Source: Fragilaria crotonensis (lineage: Eukaryota; Bacillariophyta; Fragilariophyceae; Fragilariales; Fragilariaceae). From it: a DNA stretch of 33,137 nucleotides. Positions 10,705-19,428 of this stretch are shown one piece after another (the stretch's first letter is position 1; each line of letters begins with the position of its first letter). A model generated the notes under the pieces. The model saw only the letters and a program-made list of their open reading frames with translations. It was not told where the DNA came from and searched no databases. Made by a program: the position numbers and the translations under genes. The stretch lies in assembly GCA_022925895.1 (NCBI GenBank), contig JAKSYS010000686.1, positions 1 through 33,137 on the forward strand, read 5' to 3'.

Positions 10705-12020
10705 ATGAAGACGATTCAATGTCTGCTAGTAGCGACAATTGCATCTGCAAGTGCACTAACGTTTAAGTTTCCCAGACAATCAAGGACTGCTACTCGAGTA
10801 TTCGGCGCTGAAGAAACACAGCAGGAAATTCTGAATCAACTTGATGACGTCTATCAGTACGAAGGACGTCTTCCTTCTGGGGGGAAGGATCACCGATGTG
10901 GCTTTGTATGTATTGTTGGTGCCCCGAATATGGGAAAGGTTAGTGGGTAGAATTGTTGCCAACAATGTGTAATGCGTGTTGGAGGAGATGCTCTTGCTAA
11001 CCCCCGCCACTATGAACAATAATACAGTCGACATTGATGAATGCCCTGTTGGAAACCGAACTTTGTGCTGCAACTCGAAGACCTCAGACGACAAGACATG
11101 CAATCCTCGGGGTTGTGACGGACTCAAATAGACAGCTGTGTCTGGTAGATACGCCAGGGGTCATTGAAGAACCTGCCTACAAGCTGCAAGAGGGTATGAT
11201 GGAAGCAGTCATGGGAGCGTTTCATGATTCCGACGTCTTGTTAGTCGTCACGGATTTGTTTAGCACGCCCATCCCTGACGACAATTTGTTTGAAAAGGTC
11301 CAACGGAGTAAGAAGCCAGTTATTGTTGTCATCAACAAGATCGATTTGGCGACTCGTGTAAACCCTGACGAAAACCAAGTTGACGGAAGGACCGTCACTG
11401 TCGAGGAAGCCGTTGCAAGGTGGAGGCACTTGCTTCCGCAAGCAGTTGTTATCTTGCCTATTTCAGCGAGCGAAGGCTCTCACGGAGCAGGAGTTGATCT
11501 CCTTCGTAAGATTCTTATGGGCAAGGAGGATGTCCCGGCTGCATTTCGAGCGCTTGGTCGCCCACTCTCTGGTATGTTCCAGGATGGCATCACTACCATT
11601 TCTGAGAATATATGCAAGGAACTTTTGCCGTTGGGACCTCCACTGTACGACGAAGATACGTTGACTGATCGATCGGAACGATTCTTTTCGTCTGAGATTA
11701 TTAGAGCGTCGCTTTTTCAAAACCTTAGAAAAGAGGTACCATACTGCTGCGAAGTGCGTATAGACTCTTTCAAGGAACCCAAGGAAGGTGATCGTAAGCC
11801 AGTCATTCATATTTCGGCATCGGTTGTTGTCGAGCGAGAATCGCAGAAAGGAATTGTTGTCGGAAAGGGTGGTGAAATCATCAAAATCATTGGAGTAGAA
11901 GCAAGGGAAAAGCTTGAAGAATTCCTCCAGGCAAAGGTCTATTTGGAGCTGCAGGTACGAGTTGAAAAGGACTGGCGTAAGAATGAGGACATTCTCAAAC
12001 AGTACGGATACATAAGGTAA
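10705..12020 (+). CDS. Era-like GTPase, probably plastid-targeted (two exons)
   Basis: Exons 10705-10938 and 11028-12020 give 408 residues. G motifs of the Era family: G1 GAPNMGKST (72-80), completed only by splicing between Lys78 and Ser79; G2 Thr near 100 in QTTRH; G3 DTPG (119-122); G4 NKID (181-184); G5 SAS (224-226). The C-terminal KH domain carries GKGG (357-360), followed by the Era-type helix and WRKNEDILKQYGY. Era binds 16S-type rRNA and acts in small-subunit maturation. The start is ATG at 10705 (the GTG just before it is not used). The first ~17 residues are a signal peptide ending ASA, then LTFKFPRQSR, a basic Ser/Thr-rich segment. This is the bipartite layout of secondary-plastid preproteins, with Leu rather than the favoured Phe at +1. 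A plastid ribosome role is inferred; a mitochondrial location is the alternative. Confidence 0.92.
10939..11027 (+). other. Era intron within the P-loop codons
   Basis: An 89-nt phase-0 intron: donor GTTAGT, branch motif CTAAC (10997-11001), acceptor TAATACAG. Reading through meets a stop within three codons, while splicing gives an uninterrupted G1 box. It is one of two introns recognised in the window. Confidence 0.93.
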
Positions 12021-12084
12021 CGACATGCCGAAGCATTATTTTTCCTTATGATTTGTACTTGTAGTCAAGACGTCATACCTTCAC

Positions 12085-13494
12085 TCAGACATACCGTGTT
12101 CGCTTAACGTCATTCGTATCCCTATCGTCATCAACACCGTGTACCGGCGAGGGTTCAATATCGTCAGGATCGTGACCAACATGCTGGGAATAATCGACTT
12201 GTTGATCCCCAGCATTGGGCTGTCCTGCATGTTGAGGAACAACCCCTCCCGCTTGTTGAAATTGGGCCATCTGATTCTGGTACATCTGCTGATGGTAAGC
12301 CCATTGAGCGTGACCCTGTTGGTGTTGAGCAGCGGCTGCCGCAGCTCCTGCGGATTGCTCTGCGTGTTGGCCTTGGTTAGACTGTTGAGAAGGCATGTCT
12401 CCGGCGGTCGCGCGAGCAGATGGTCCACCTGTTGGAACACCCGCTGCTACTTGACTAGTTGCATGCTGGAGCTGCATGGGACTCTGTTGGTTGTACTGCT
12501 GTTGCCATTGGGTTTGTTGGGCATGTTGGGCGGCATAGGCTTGGTGGGTTCGCTGCTGCATCTGGAAAAAGTACTGCTGGTGAGACTTCAGGTTGAACTG
12601 ATGCTGCTGCGCGGCATATCCTCCCATCGGGTGTGTGTAGTATTGAGAAGGATCAACTGATTGCATAGGCATCACTCTTCCCATCGCAGCATGGCCATCA
12701 GGAGGAATGAGGCCATGAACCGCAGCGGCATCTGCGGCATCGAATTCCGCGAGCTCCAGCCAATGAATTGAAGAGTGGCGACAAGAGACTTTCGCGAGAA
12801 AGGTCCGGCTTTCAGATATATCGTTGATGTCATCCCCATCGTCGGCCTCCTCTCCTGATTTTTCCTGTTTGGATAACCTATCCTCCGACGGCAATGGTAC
12901 GCCCTCGGTGTCCGTTGCCTCGTTGCCGGCGATGCTGAATTCACCCTTGACGCTAGCCTCATCGTCGCCCTTTGTCTCATCTTCTGACTTGTTGAGATCC
13001 GGATTCTTATCCATGTCTGACAGTGGGATACTCTCAGGCGCGACACGGGTTGCGGGATCAATTGTGTCGGCTGGACTAAGTAGCACATAGACCGTGCACC
13101 AAGGGAGTTGACGATGCTTATGACGCTCGCGACAGAAAGATCGAGTTCTATTGGTTTTCTTGCAAGCAGAACAGACAGGAGTCTTAGGATCGAACGGCGT
13201 CTTGACACAGTATGGCTGCCACTGAATCATCCTGACCGCCAGGGGCTTTTCAATGTACTTTCCGTTTTCGTCTGTGCAATTGTCGTCCAAAGTGAAGCAC
13301 ATATACGCTGTCGTCCAAGGCTCTGCTGTGTGAGAGTTGCGAACGCGACACATATCCCTGGTCTTATAGTTCTTTTTACATTTCTCACAGACTGCCAATC
13401 GACAGTCTGGAAACTTCACATTCAAAGTTTGTTTGAATCCTGGTGGGGTAAAGGTGAGCACATTCCCGTGTGACAATTGTTGTGGATACAACAT
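12085..13494 (-). CDS. Cys-rich tandem-motif protein with Gln-rich tail, function unknown
   Basis: 469 residues. The ATG at 13494 is preceded three codons earlier by an in-frame TAG, so the start is firm. The N-terminal 140 residues hold two copies of one motif. Copy 1: C36-x2-C39, C49-R-x-R-x2-H55, then PW at 59-60. Copy 2: C108-x2-C111, C121-R-x-R-x2-H127, then PW at 131-132. Both end in a Tyr-containing strand. Three Cys and one His at equal spacing suggest two small zinc-binding modules. Residues ~141-230 are acidic and Ser-rich. From ~275 to 430 the protein is Gln/Met/Ala/His-rich, like disordered activation or condensate-forming regions, and the end is acidic. A nuclear nucleic-acid-binding or regulatory role is a guess from architecture. 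It converges on Era, with 64 bp between the stops. Confidence 0.8.
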   Translation of the reverse strand: MLYPQQLSHGNVLTFTPPGFKQTLNVKFPDCRLAVCEKCKKNYKTRDMCRVRNSHTAEPWTTAYMCFTLDDNCTDENGKYIEKPLAVRMIQWQPYCVKTPFDPKTPVCSACKKTNRTRSFCRERHKHRQLPWCTVYVLLSPADTIDPATRVAPESIPLSDMDKNPDLNKSEDETKGDDEASVKGEFSIAGNEATDTEGVPLPSEDRLSKQEKSGEEADDGDDINDISESRTFLAKVSCRHSSIHWLELAEFDAADAAAVHGLIPPDGHAAMGRVMPMQSVDPSQYYTHPMGGYAAQQHQFNLKSHQQYFFQMQQRTHQAYAAQHAQQTQWQQQYNQQSPMQLQHATSQVAAGVPTGGPSARATAGDMPSQQSNQGQHAEQSAGAAAAAAQHQQGHAQWAYHQQMYQNQMAQFQQAGGVVPQHAGQPNAGDQQVDYSQHVGHDPDDIEPSPVHGVDDDRDTNDVKRTRYV

Positions 13495-14587
13495 TTGCTG
13501 CTAAATTGTTTTTGAAGAAGCGGTATGTGGGGTTAGTCAAGTTGCAGATGGGGCACTACACCTGCGAACGCGCTACAGGTCGAATCCTGGAGTTATGCGA
13601 TCATGCACCGGTACAGGTATGTTCAAGTTTGAATTATTCCGGCGTCCGGCGTGTGAAGTGTGAATCGATGGAAGAATCCTCGATTAACATGACTAACAAC
13701 AAAATGCTGGTGGGAAGGCCAGAACACATGTCATGATACAGTACTTGGAGTACCAGTACATAGTACCCAGCAAGATTTTCTATTTTGACTTTGGAGATGG
13801 TGTCATCCGTTAACCTCTCCGCCATCACGTCGCATCATTCAGTTGCGTTGATGTCGATGCGACGATGAAAAAAGGGGAAAGGGAGACATGCCTGCCGATA
13901 CCGATGTTTTGGAGCCGAAGGGGAGCTTGTATGTCGACATTTTTTCCTTCAACCGTTCGTTTTTTCTGTCACAACGAGCGACACCCAGCTGTCCTTCGAG
14001 CGCCACACAGCACTCACCTTGTTGTCTGTTCGATAGGTTGAATACGGCGGAAGCGTCGACATGATCAAACCTTTTTCGCAAGTCCCTCCGTCCTCCGAGT
14101 CGTTTCAAATTCAAAAAGGTGAAGGGCAAGAAGAGCTCCAACTCTCCGTGACAGATTGGCAAATAAAACGAAATGCGATTTTGTTTGGTGGGCTTGCGAA
14201 AAAAATTTCATCGCAGGTGTAAAGGGGATTGATGAATCTGGCTACTTGTACTATACCTGGTACTTGTGCTACAAGCGCCATCGTACAATGTAGTCCGAGT
14301 ACCAGGTAGGGTCTACGGGTATGTGTATATATCAGTATATATGCATACGTATGATACATGGTTACATGGTCCTTCTGCTCCAGTTCATCGAGCAACATCA
14401 ACTTGCACTCGAGACTCGTACGATAGTACTAGAAGTATAGTAGAGTATGATACAAATGTTGCACAAGTACCAGGGTATGATAACTTTTAGTACGTGGTAT
14501 GATACCTGGTACAATTGTACTGGAACCTGCTACTACTAGTACTGCAAAATGTAGCCGAGCATCCCGAATCGGGAAGCTTACCTATTA
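13495..14587. repeat. Intergenic region with two GTAC clusters, upstream of the transposon
   Basis: About 1.1 kb without a supportable gene. Four GTAC lie in 13745-13772, and about eleven in 14248-14545 among TGGTACC-like and GTATGATAC-like words. Between them (13800-14220) lies unremarkable sequence with only short frames. The last bases, TATTA (14583-14587), are the left target duplication of the nested transposons. Confidence 0.6.
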
Positions 14588-14606
14588 GAGCATCATTAAT
14601 GGGCGA

Positions 14607-14801
14607 TATCAAATCATATCAAATGACCGGCCGGCGCGAAACCTCCGTGAATTTCCGAAATGGCAACTTTAAAGGCCGATTTATCAAATTTAAAAACGCG
14701 CGCCAAGGGTCTCGCGCTGGCCTGACTTCTGAAATTTTTGATCCGCTACCAAATCAGGCATGATTTGATAGCGGATCAAAAAATTGCAAATCGTATCAAA
14801 T
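14607..14801. promoter_or_regulatory. TATCAAAT subterminal motif cluster and long hairpin
   Basis: Five copies of TATCAAAT lie in the Harbinger 5' end: direct at 14607-14614, 14617-14624, 14682-14689 and 14794-14801, and inverted at 14763-14770. The inverted copy lies in a hairpin with 22-nt arms (14735-14756 and 14761-14782, one mismatch) and a GGCA loop. The cluster ends about 50 nt before the ORF1 start. Plausible roles are a transposase or Myb-like protein binding site, a promoter, or both. Confidence 0.6.
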
Positions 14802-14853
14802 CTCATCAATCGTGTACGCCGCGACCATCATCACCACCACCACCACCACCACA

Positions 14854-15810
14854 ATGGACGATGCCCCTGTTTCGACACCCACCTCAGCTGCATCAAGCGC
14901 TACGACGAAGGCTCGCGGACCCGGCTACACAAATGTTGAAGACCTCATTGTTGCACGTGCCTTCATTGCTGCTTCCGAGAACGCGATTTGCGGAGCTCAC
15001 CAGAAAGGCAGGGTTTTCAAGAAACAGATGTTCGACATCTACACAGATTTTACCAAGGATCACGTCGCAGCTGACAAGGAACTACTCGAGAACAGTTCTC
15101 ATGCAACTCATGAAGAGTACACCAAGAAAGGTGTCGGAAGCTTGTTCCCTGGTCGTAGTGCGGACTCGATCTTTAACCGATTCAAAGGCCAGATTGCACC
15201 GGAGGTCATGAAGTATATGGGGGTTGTCGAGACGACACAGATGAGTAGTGGATGGAATGCTGATGACCATAAAGCTGCATGTCTGGAGCTCTTTAAACAA
15301 AGGTACGGTCACCCATTTGACTTCTATACTGTTTATGACTACCTGAAGGACAGAAATAAGTTCTCGAGCTTTCGTACTAAAATTGAGGAGGACGAACTTG
15401 GGAAGCGTCCACTTGGTAAAAAGAAATCTCGCCAGGCGGAAGTAGATGCAAAGATTGTGAAAGCTGTGGTTTCGGAAGTGTTCGTAAAACAGGAAGCTGG
15501 CAAATCCTCTGATGTTGATAACAATGGCACGAAGGGTGGAGTGCAAGGAATGGGAGATCTCATGCAGAACATCTCGGAAGTAATTGCAAATGTCGGAACT
15601 GCCTTGTTGGAGAATATGAAGGCGGAACAGGATATGCGGATGGTACAGTCTCTTGACACACCGGATAGGAAGGCGTATGCAAAGGAACAGATGGCTTTGA
15701 GAATGGCCGAATCGCGTGACAAGAGACGTCGTCTTGAGCAGCAGCAGGACTACAGACAGGAGGGGAAGGGTGACAGCAGCAACAACAATTCCAGCAGCAT
15801 CGTTCTTTAA
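14854..15810 (+). CDS. Harbinger ORF1, Myb/SANT-like DNA-binding protein
   Basis: 318 residues from the ATG at 14854 (MDDAPV). The frame is open upstream only through a GTG and a CAC/ACC repeat, so this ATG is preferred. Residues ~20-150 have the layout of the Myb/SANT-like protein of PIF/Harbinger elements: GYTNVEDLIVARAF, a GRVFKKQMFDIY helix, then RSADSIFNRFKGQIAPEV. After this come the usual RPLGKKKSR basic motif and a C-terminal coiled region (MALRMAESRDKRRRLEQQQ). In known Harbinger elements this partner binds the ends and helps import the transposase into the nucleus. The tail is Asn/Ser-rich. It converges with the transposase gene; the 208 bp between their stops contain several GTAC. 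Confidence 0.82.
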   Translation: MDDAPVSTPTSAASSATTKARGPGYTNVEDLIVARAFIAASENAICGAHQKGRVFKKQMFDIYTDFTKDHVAADKELLENSSHATHEEYTKKGVGSLFPGRSADSIFNRFKGQIAPEVMKYMGVVETTQMSSGWNADDHKAACLELFKQRYGHPFDFYTVYDYLKDRNKFSSFRTKIEEDELGKRPLGKKKSRQAEVDAKIVKAVVSEVFVKQEAGKSSDVDNNGTKGGVQGMGDLMQNISEVIANVGTALLENMKAEQDMRMVQSLDTPDRKAYAKEQMALRMAESRDKRRRLEQQQDYRQEGKGDSSNNNSSSIVL

Positions 15811-16018
15811 ACAAAAAGTAGGTAGTAGAAGGAACAACTATTGATAAGTACTAGTAGCGAGTCTTCTTACTAGTACAAAAGGGTTTGAGAGCAGCAGCAG
15901 CCATAGTAGCATTTGTTCAAGCTGGTACTAGTACCACCACGAGACACTCTATCCAATCGCAACTATCAGCAACGACGACTGCAGCAGCTGCTTCTACAAG
16001 ATACTACTACACGTATGA
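15811..16018. repeat. Short spacer between convergent Harbinger genes
   Basis: 208 bp with several GTAC tetranucleotides, mostly inside ACTAGTAC words (15847-15875, 15924-15935), and CAGCAG runs. It shows that the GTAC pattern also occurs inside the mobile element. It presumably holds the 3' ends of both transcripts. Confidence 0.5.
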
Positions 16019-17362
16019 TTAGTCGTTGATGTGATCCATTATTGCGCCTCGCAATCGAAGGTGCTCTTCCACGTCATATAAACACTCCCACCGTCGCTGG
16101 ACATATTGCAATTTCAAGGCGTCAATGTAGGCTGCATCTTGATCATTTCGATGCACGATTGCAGCATTATTGATTCCGTACAAATGCCGATGCAGGTCCA
16201 TCTCCGCCACTCTCCTATTCACATGTGCTTGCTCTGCTTCTTCCGTAGTTACGGCATTGTCAAGACTGTTGTCATACACATAAAATGCTTCGGATTCAAC
16301 TTCACCACTGTCAATTCGATTCGCAACCATCATATTGTGCAGTATAATACAAGTGTTGACAACACTGGCAATATCGCCAATGTACCAAAACTCAATCTTC
16401 TTTACCAACACGTGAAACTTCCGCTGGAGCACACCAAATGCTCGCTCTATATCTTTCCTTGCAGCTTCCTGCCATACAGCGTACCTGGATGCCTTCCTTC
16501 CAGCTGGTTCTTGAATTGTCTTTGCAAATCGAGAAAGTTCTGGATAAATTCCATCAACCAACAGCCAAAGTCGATTGAAAACTTTCGTTCCCACCTCGAA
16601 TTCAAAATCGACATCGCTAGCAAAAGAACCATCAAGAAAGCTTTTCAAGAGACAACTACGATTCCATATATTTATATCGTTGAGTGATCCGGGCCATCCA
16701 AAGGAATGATGCCAGAACCACAAATTGTAGTCGGCAAAAGCTTCGAGTACGATTGACGGCTTACCAGACTTTCCCATCTGTGAACCCTGCCATGCAACAG
16801 GGCAGTTTTTCCAGCAGACATGCATACAATCGAGTGACCCAAGCATACCTTGAACACCATGCTGGGCTTCGTGCATCAATGAAACTCTCCGGGCGTCGCT
16901 TCGCGTCATCCGCCTCGAAAATACGCTTGTCAATTCTTCATCCGACGAAATAATACGGCTGACCTTGAGGAGACTTTGTCGTGCTGTCCCTTCGCTCATC
17001 TGGAAGTAATCACGAAATGCATTTGGAGAGCATCCATATGCAACCTGCTTCAGAGCAATCAGGATCTTGGCCTCTGGTGCAATTCCGTATTGACCACTGA
17101 CGTCCTGTATCTCAGTAAAAAAAGGGTCAGATCTTGCACAAATCTGTATGATTCGTTGAACCATCGTTTTGGTAATCCTGAATATCCTCTCAAATTGCTT
17201 GTCGTCAAAAATTGGCGTGGGGGAGAAATAGTCATCTTGAATTGCACGCTTTGCCCGACCATGTTGATAGCGGGAACGACGACGACGTTTTGGTTGGAGA
17301 TCGTCATCTTCTTCTCCTCTCTCAAGCTGTCGACGAACTTTGCAGACAACCTCGGCAACCAT
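16019..17362 (-). CDS. PIF/Harbinger DDE transposase (ALP1/plant-transposon type)
   Basis: 447 residues, uninterrupted. The catalytic triad is visible: D178 in GSLDCMHV, D229 in SLNDINIW, and E306 in RKDIERAFGVLQRKF. Surrounding signatures of the DDE_Tnp4/Plant_tran family are present (KSGKPSIVLEAFADYNLWFWH, LLVDGIYP, VVNTCIILHNMMV). An N-terminal basic stretch (PKRRRRSRYQ, residues ~24-33) could be a nuclear localisation signal. The helix-turn-helix-like region ~55-150 precedes the core. The start is the first ATG after an in-frame TGA; see the separate short ORF just upstream. Cut-and-paste transposition with TTA targets is inferred from the family and from the flanking duplication. Confidence 0.93.
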   Translation of the reverse strand: MVAEVVCKVRRQLERGEEDDDLQPKRRRRSRYQHGRAKRAIQDDYFSPTPIFDDKQFERIFRITKTMVQRIIQICARSDPFFTEIQDVSGQYGIAPEAKILIALKQVAYGCSPNAFRDYFQMSEGTARQSLLKVSRIISSDEELTSVFSRRMTRSDARRVSLMHEAQHGVQGMLGSLDCMHVCWKNCPVAWQGSQMGKSGKPSIVLEAFADYNLWFWHHSFGWPGSLNDINIWNRSCLLKSFLDGSFASDVDFEFEVGTKVFNRLWLLVDGIYPELSRFAKTIQEPAGRKASRYAVWQEAARKDIERAFGVLQRKFHVLVKKIEFWYIGDIASVVNTCIILHNMMVANRIDSGEVESEAFYVYDNSLDNAVTTEEAEQAHVNRRVAEMDLHRHLYGINNAAIVHRNDQDAAYIDALKLQYVQRRWECLYDVEEHLRLRGAIMDHIND

Positions 17363-17364
17363 AG

Positions 17365-17517
17365 CTACAGCATTCTCAATGCCAGCATTGTCGCCTTCGT
17401 TTCTTCACGCTCTTGTTCTTGCTCTTGCTGCTGCTGGTAATATGCAAAGAGCAGAGGAAGGAATGCAGATCCCACCAGCAGCAAGAATGTGGTGGCATTC
17501 CCAAATGCAGACGACAT
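17365..17517 (-). CDS. Short ORF upstream of the transposase, possible lost N-terminus
   Basis: 50 codons from ATG at 17517: a hydrophobic segment (TTFLLLVGSAFLPLLFAYY), then a Gln/Glu-rich run (QQQQEQEQEREE), ending three bases before the transposase ATG. A one-base change of frame within the GAAGAAACGAAGG stretch (around 17397-17409) would join this peptide to the transposase frame after REE. It may therefore be the original N-terminus separated by an indel, or a leader ORF, or chance. Confidence 0.35.
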   Translation of the reverse strand: MSSAFGNATTFLLLVGSAFLPLLFAYYQQQQEQEQEREETKATMLALRML

Positions 17518-17794
17518 GATGCAGGTATATGGTGGTGCGAAAGTATGCATTATCTGACGAGAAAGCAAAGAACGGATTATACCAACAGTGCACGTAAGAT
17601 TCCGCGTAGGATAAAAGACTCCGAGTACGTTTGCATTTTACACCTTTAATGTTGCCACTTTCAGCATTTGTGACCGAGCATGCCAGTCTTGATAAGAAAA
17701 CCGAAACTTGGAGAAGCCGTTATGAATCGTCACATTTTCGTAACATGTACGTCATTTGACCACAAAAAAAACCACGCCTTTAATGGTGCTCTTA

Positions 17795-19249
17795 GGGACT
17801 TTAAGCAAATCTTGGAAAAGTTGTGCGCGCGCGCAACCTTAGCATTCGTCGAGTACCGGATTGTGCGCTCCGGCACTCAGAAGTTTGAGTTACTCAAAGT
17901 CACGATGCTTTGGAAGTTCGGTTAAGCAAAAACGTTTCGTCGTGCGCACCAAAAAATGAAACTGCTGTTGCTAAAATGCAGAGACAGTACGCCGTAGATC
18001 CACAGCATTGCAATGCAAATCATCGTGGGTGACTTTGGAGCTAACTTTTGTCGTCCCACATCAAGAATCAACACGGTGGAAGGCACGTTGCGAGTTCTCT
18101 TGCCGCTGCGTTTTCTCTTGCCGCTGCGTTGACCAAGAAACGACAACAGGGTCAATTGGCGTTCGCTGCCAACACGATCCTGTAATAGTCGGAAAATGCT
18201 TTTAAAGTTTGGGCTTGTGACGGCCGAGATTTCAAGTGAGCAGCTCGGATTCAAAAGGGAGAAGTGGATGATACGATTGCCCCTTCAGCTAAAACCAAAA
18301 AATGTTCAAGGATCCGACTGTCGACGCATCATTTTTGCCCGACAAGGATCGAGAATTACAAATATCACAATGTCGGAGGTGTCTCGCGATGGAATGGAAA
18401 GAACACTTGTGCTCGGCGGCACACTACGAGTTCAACAAGATTTGAGCAGCAATCGCCACCGATGCCTTACTAGTGTACGTGAAAGACTTTCTCTCGAGAA
18501 CGCAGGATTTGATGTTTTACAATCTAATTGTGACAAGGCCCTGGTACTCGCATCGGGACCATTGATATGAGAATCGGAAAGGACTTATTGTATCCAGGGA
18601 ACGATGTTGAGTGACGATTCTATGCGTGATCGGAACGAGCATTTTTTTCAGTTTCCAGCGAGTCCGTGGGAAGTGTTTGATCGGACCCAGACCTACGCCA
18701 GTCACTCGACTATCTTGTATTATAATACTATGTGCAATGTGCACTATGCCACCGTTAGAATTCGATGCTGCCATTCCACCAACTGACATGATAGATGTTG
18801 TGCTCTTCCTGGTGGACAGGTGTTGTCTTTGTTCAGCTGAAGACAATGACGCAGCAGATTCCCTCCACCTTTGCTGTTGCTCCTCATCGGAGTTGAGAAC
18901 CTTGTTGCTCGTCGCCAACCACAGTACTGGTACCAGGTAGCGGAGATCCATGGTAGTAGTAGTTCCATGACCTAGGTGTAGAAATCCACGAGGAAACTTA
19001 TGGCGCGGCCAAAGGTGTCCTGGTGCGCGCGGAGATAGAGGTTGCCTGACAACGCAACTTTAAAATGGCATTTTAAGGTTGAGTTGGCCATGTTTTTTGG
19101 TTCTGCGCACAACTTTAGCGTTAGCTCAGCTTAAAGTTGGAATCTGAATACCGGAGACATGAAGTGTGACATCGGGTTTTCTCCGTGAGGCTGAAGGAGG
19201 GCAAAAAACGTGCGCGCGCAGAGATTTTTCAGTTTTTGCTTAAAGTCCC
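17795..19249. mobile_element. Non-autonomous DNA transposon with GGGACTTTAAGC termini
   Basis: A 1455-bp element. Left end GGGACTTTAAGCAAA (17795), right end read inward GGGACTTTAAGCAAAA (19249). After about 15 identical bases the ends stay similar for ~40 nt, each with an alternating GC run (TGCGCGCGC). The 5-bp duplication TATTA lies at 14583-14587 on the left, interrupted by the Harbinger insertion that used its TTA, and at 19250-19254 on the right. No transposase is recognisable inside. Short frames are present, plus an 18-nt tandem duplication (18095-18130) and an imperfect palindrome near 19049-19073. Superfamily not assigned; the element presumably moves by another element's transposase. 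Confidence 0.78.
18095..18130. repeat. 18-nt perfect tandem duplication
   Basis: The unit TTCTCTTGCCGCTGCGTT is present twice head to tail inside the GGGACTTT element. It looks like a local slippage duplication. Confidence 0.9.
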
Positions 19250-19428
19250 TATTATATACCGGTATATTATTATCGGAGTACAGGTACAGCTGGTTTTTCG
19301 TTGAAGCGTCCGAACGTAGGTTGTGTACAATTCGTACCATGCACGCATATTATTTCCATATCCTTTATCAAGTTTTAGTAGCAGCTGTCTCCTGCGACCA
19401 TAAAAATCCATCTCTGTCGACATGATGA

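Larger units (their letters stand above)
14588..17791. mobile_element. PIF/Harbinger DNA transposon, complete
   Basis: A 3204-bp element bounded by terminal inverted repeats: left GAGCATCATTAATGGGCG from 14588, right (read inward) GAGCACCATTAAAGGCG ending at 17791. It is flanked by direct TTA duplications at 14585-14587 and 17792-17794. A 3-bp TWA target duplication and GAGCA-type ends are typical of PIF/Harbinger. Inside are two intact convergent genes, a Myb/SANT-like ORF and a DDE transposase, so the element could be autonomous. It has inserted into the target duplication of the next element. Confidence 0.92.

Noticed and set aside
10952-11127. Independent start of Era at an ATG after the intron
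   Set aside because: It would remove GAPNMGKS of the P-loop. Splicing restores the full motif and a targeting sequence.
14812-14853. Start of Harbinger ORF1 at the GTG at 14812
   Set aside because: Non-ATG codon followed by Ile/Thr from a CAC/ACC microsatellite; the ATG at 14854 fits the family.
15082-15837. 251-codon minus-strand open frame under Harbinger ORF1
   Set aside because: Antisense shadow of ORF1; hydrophobic low-quality sequence without a family match.
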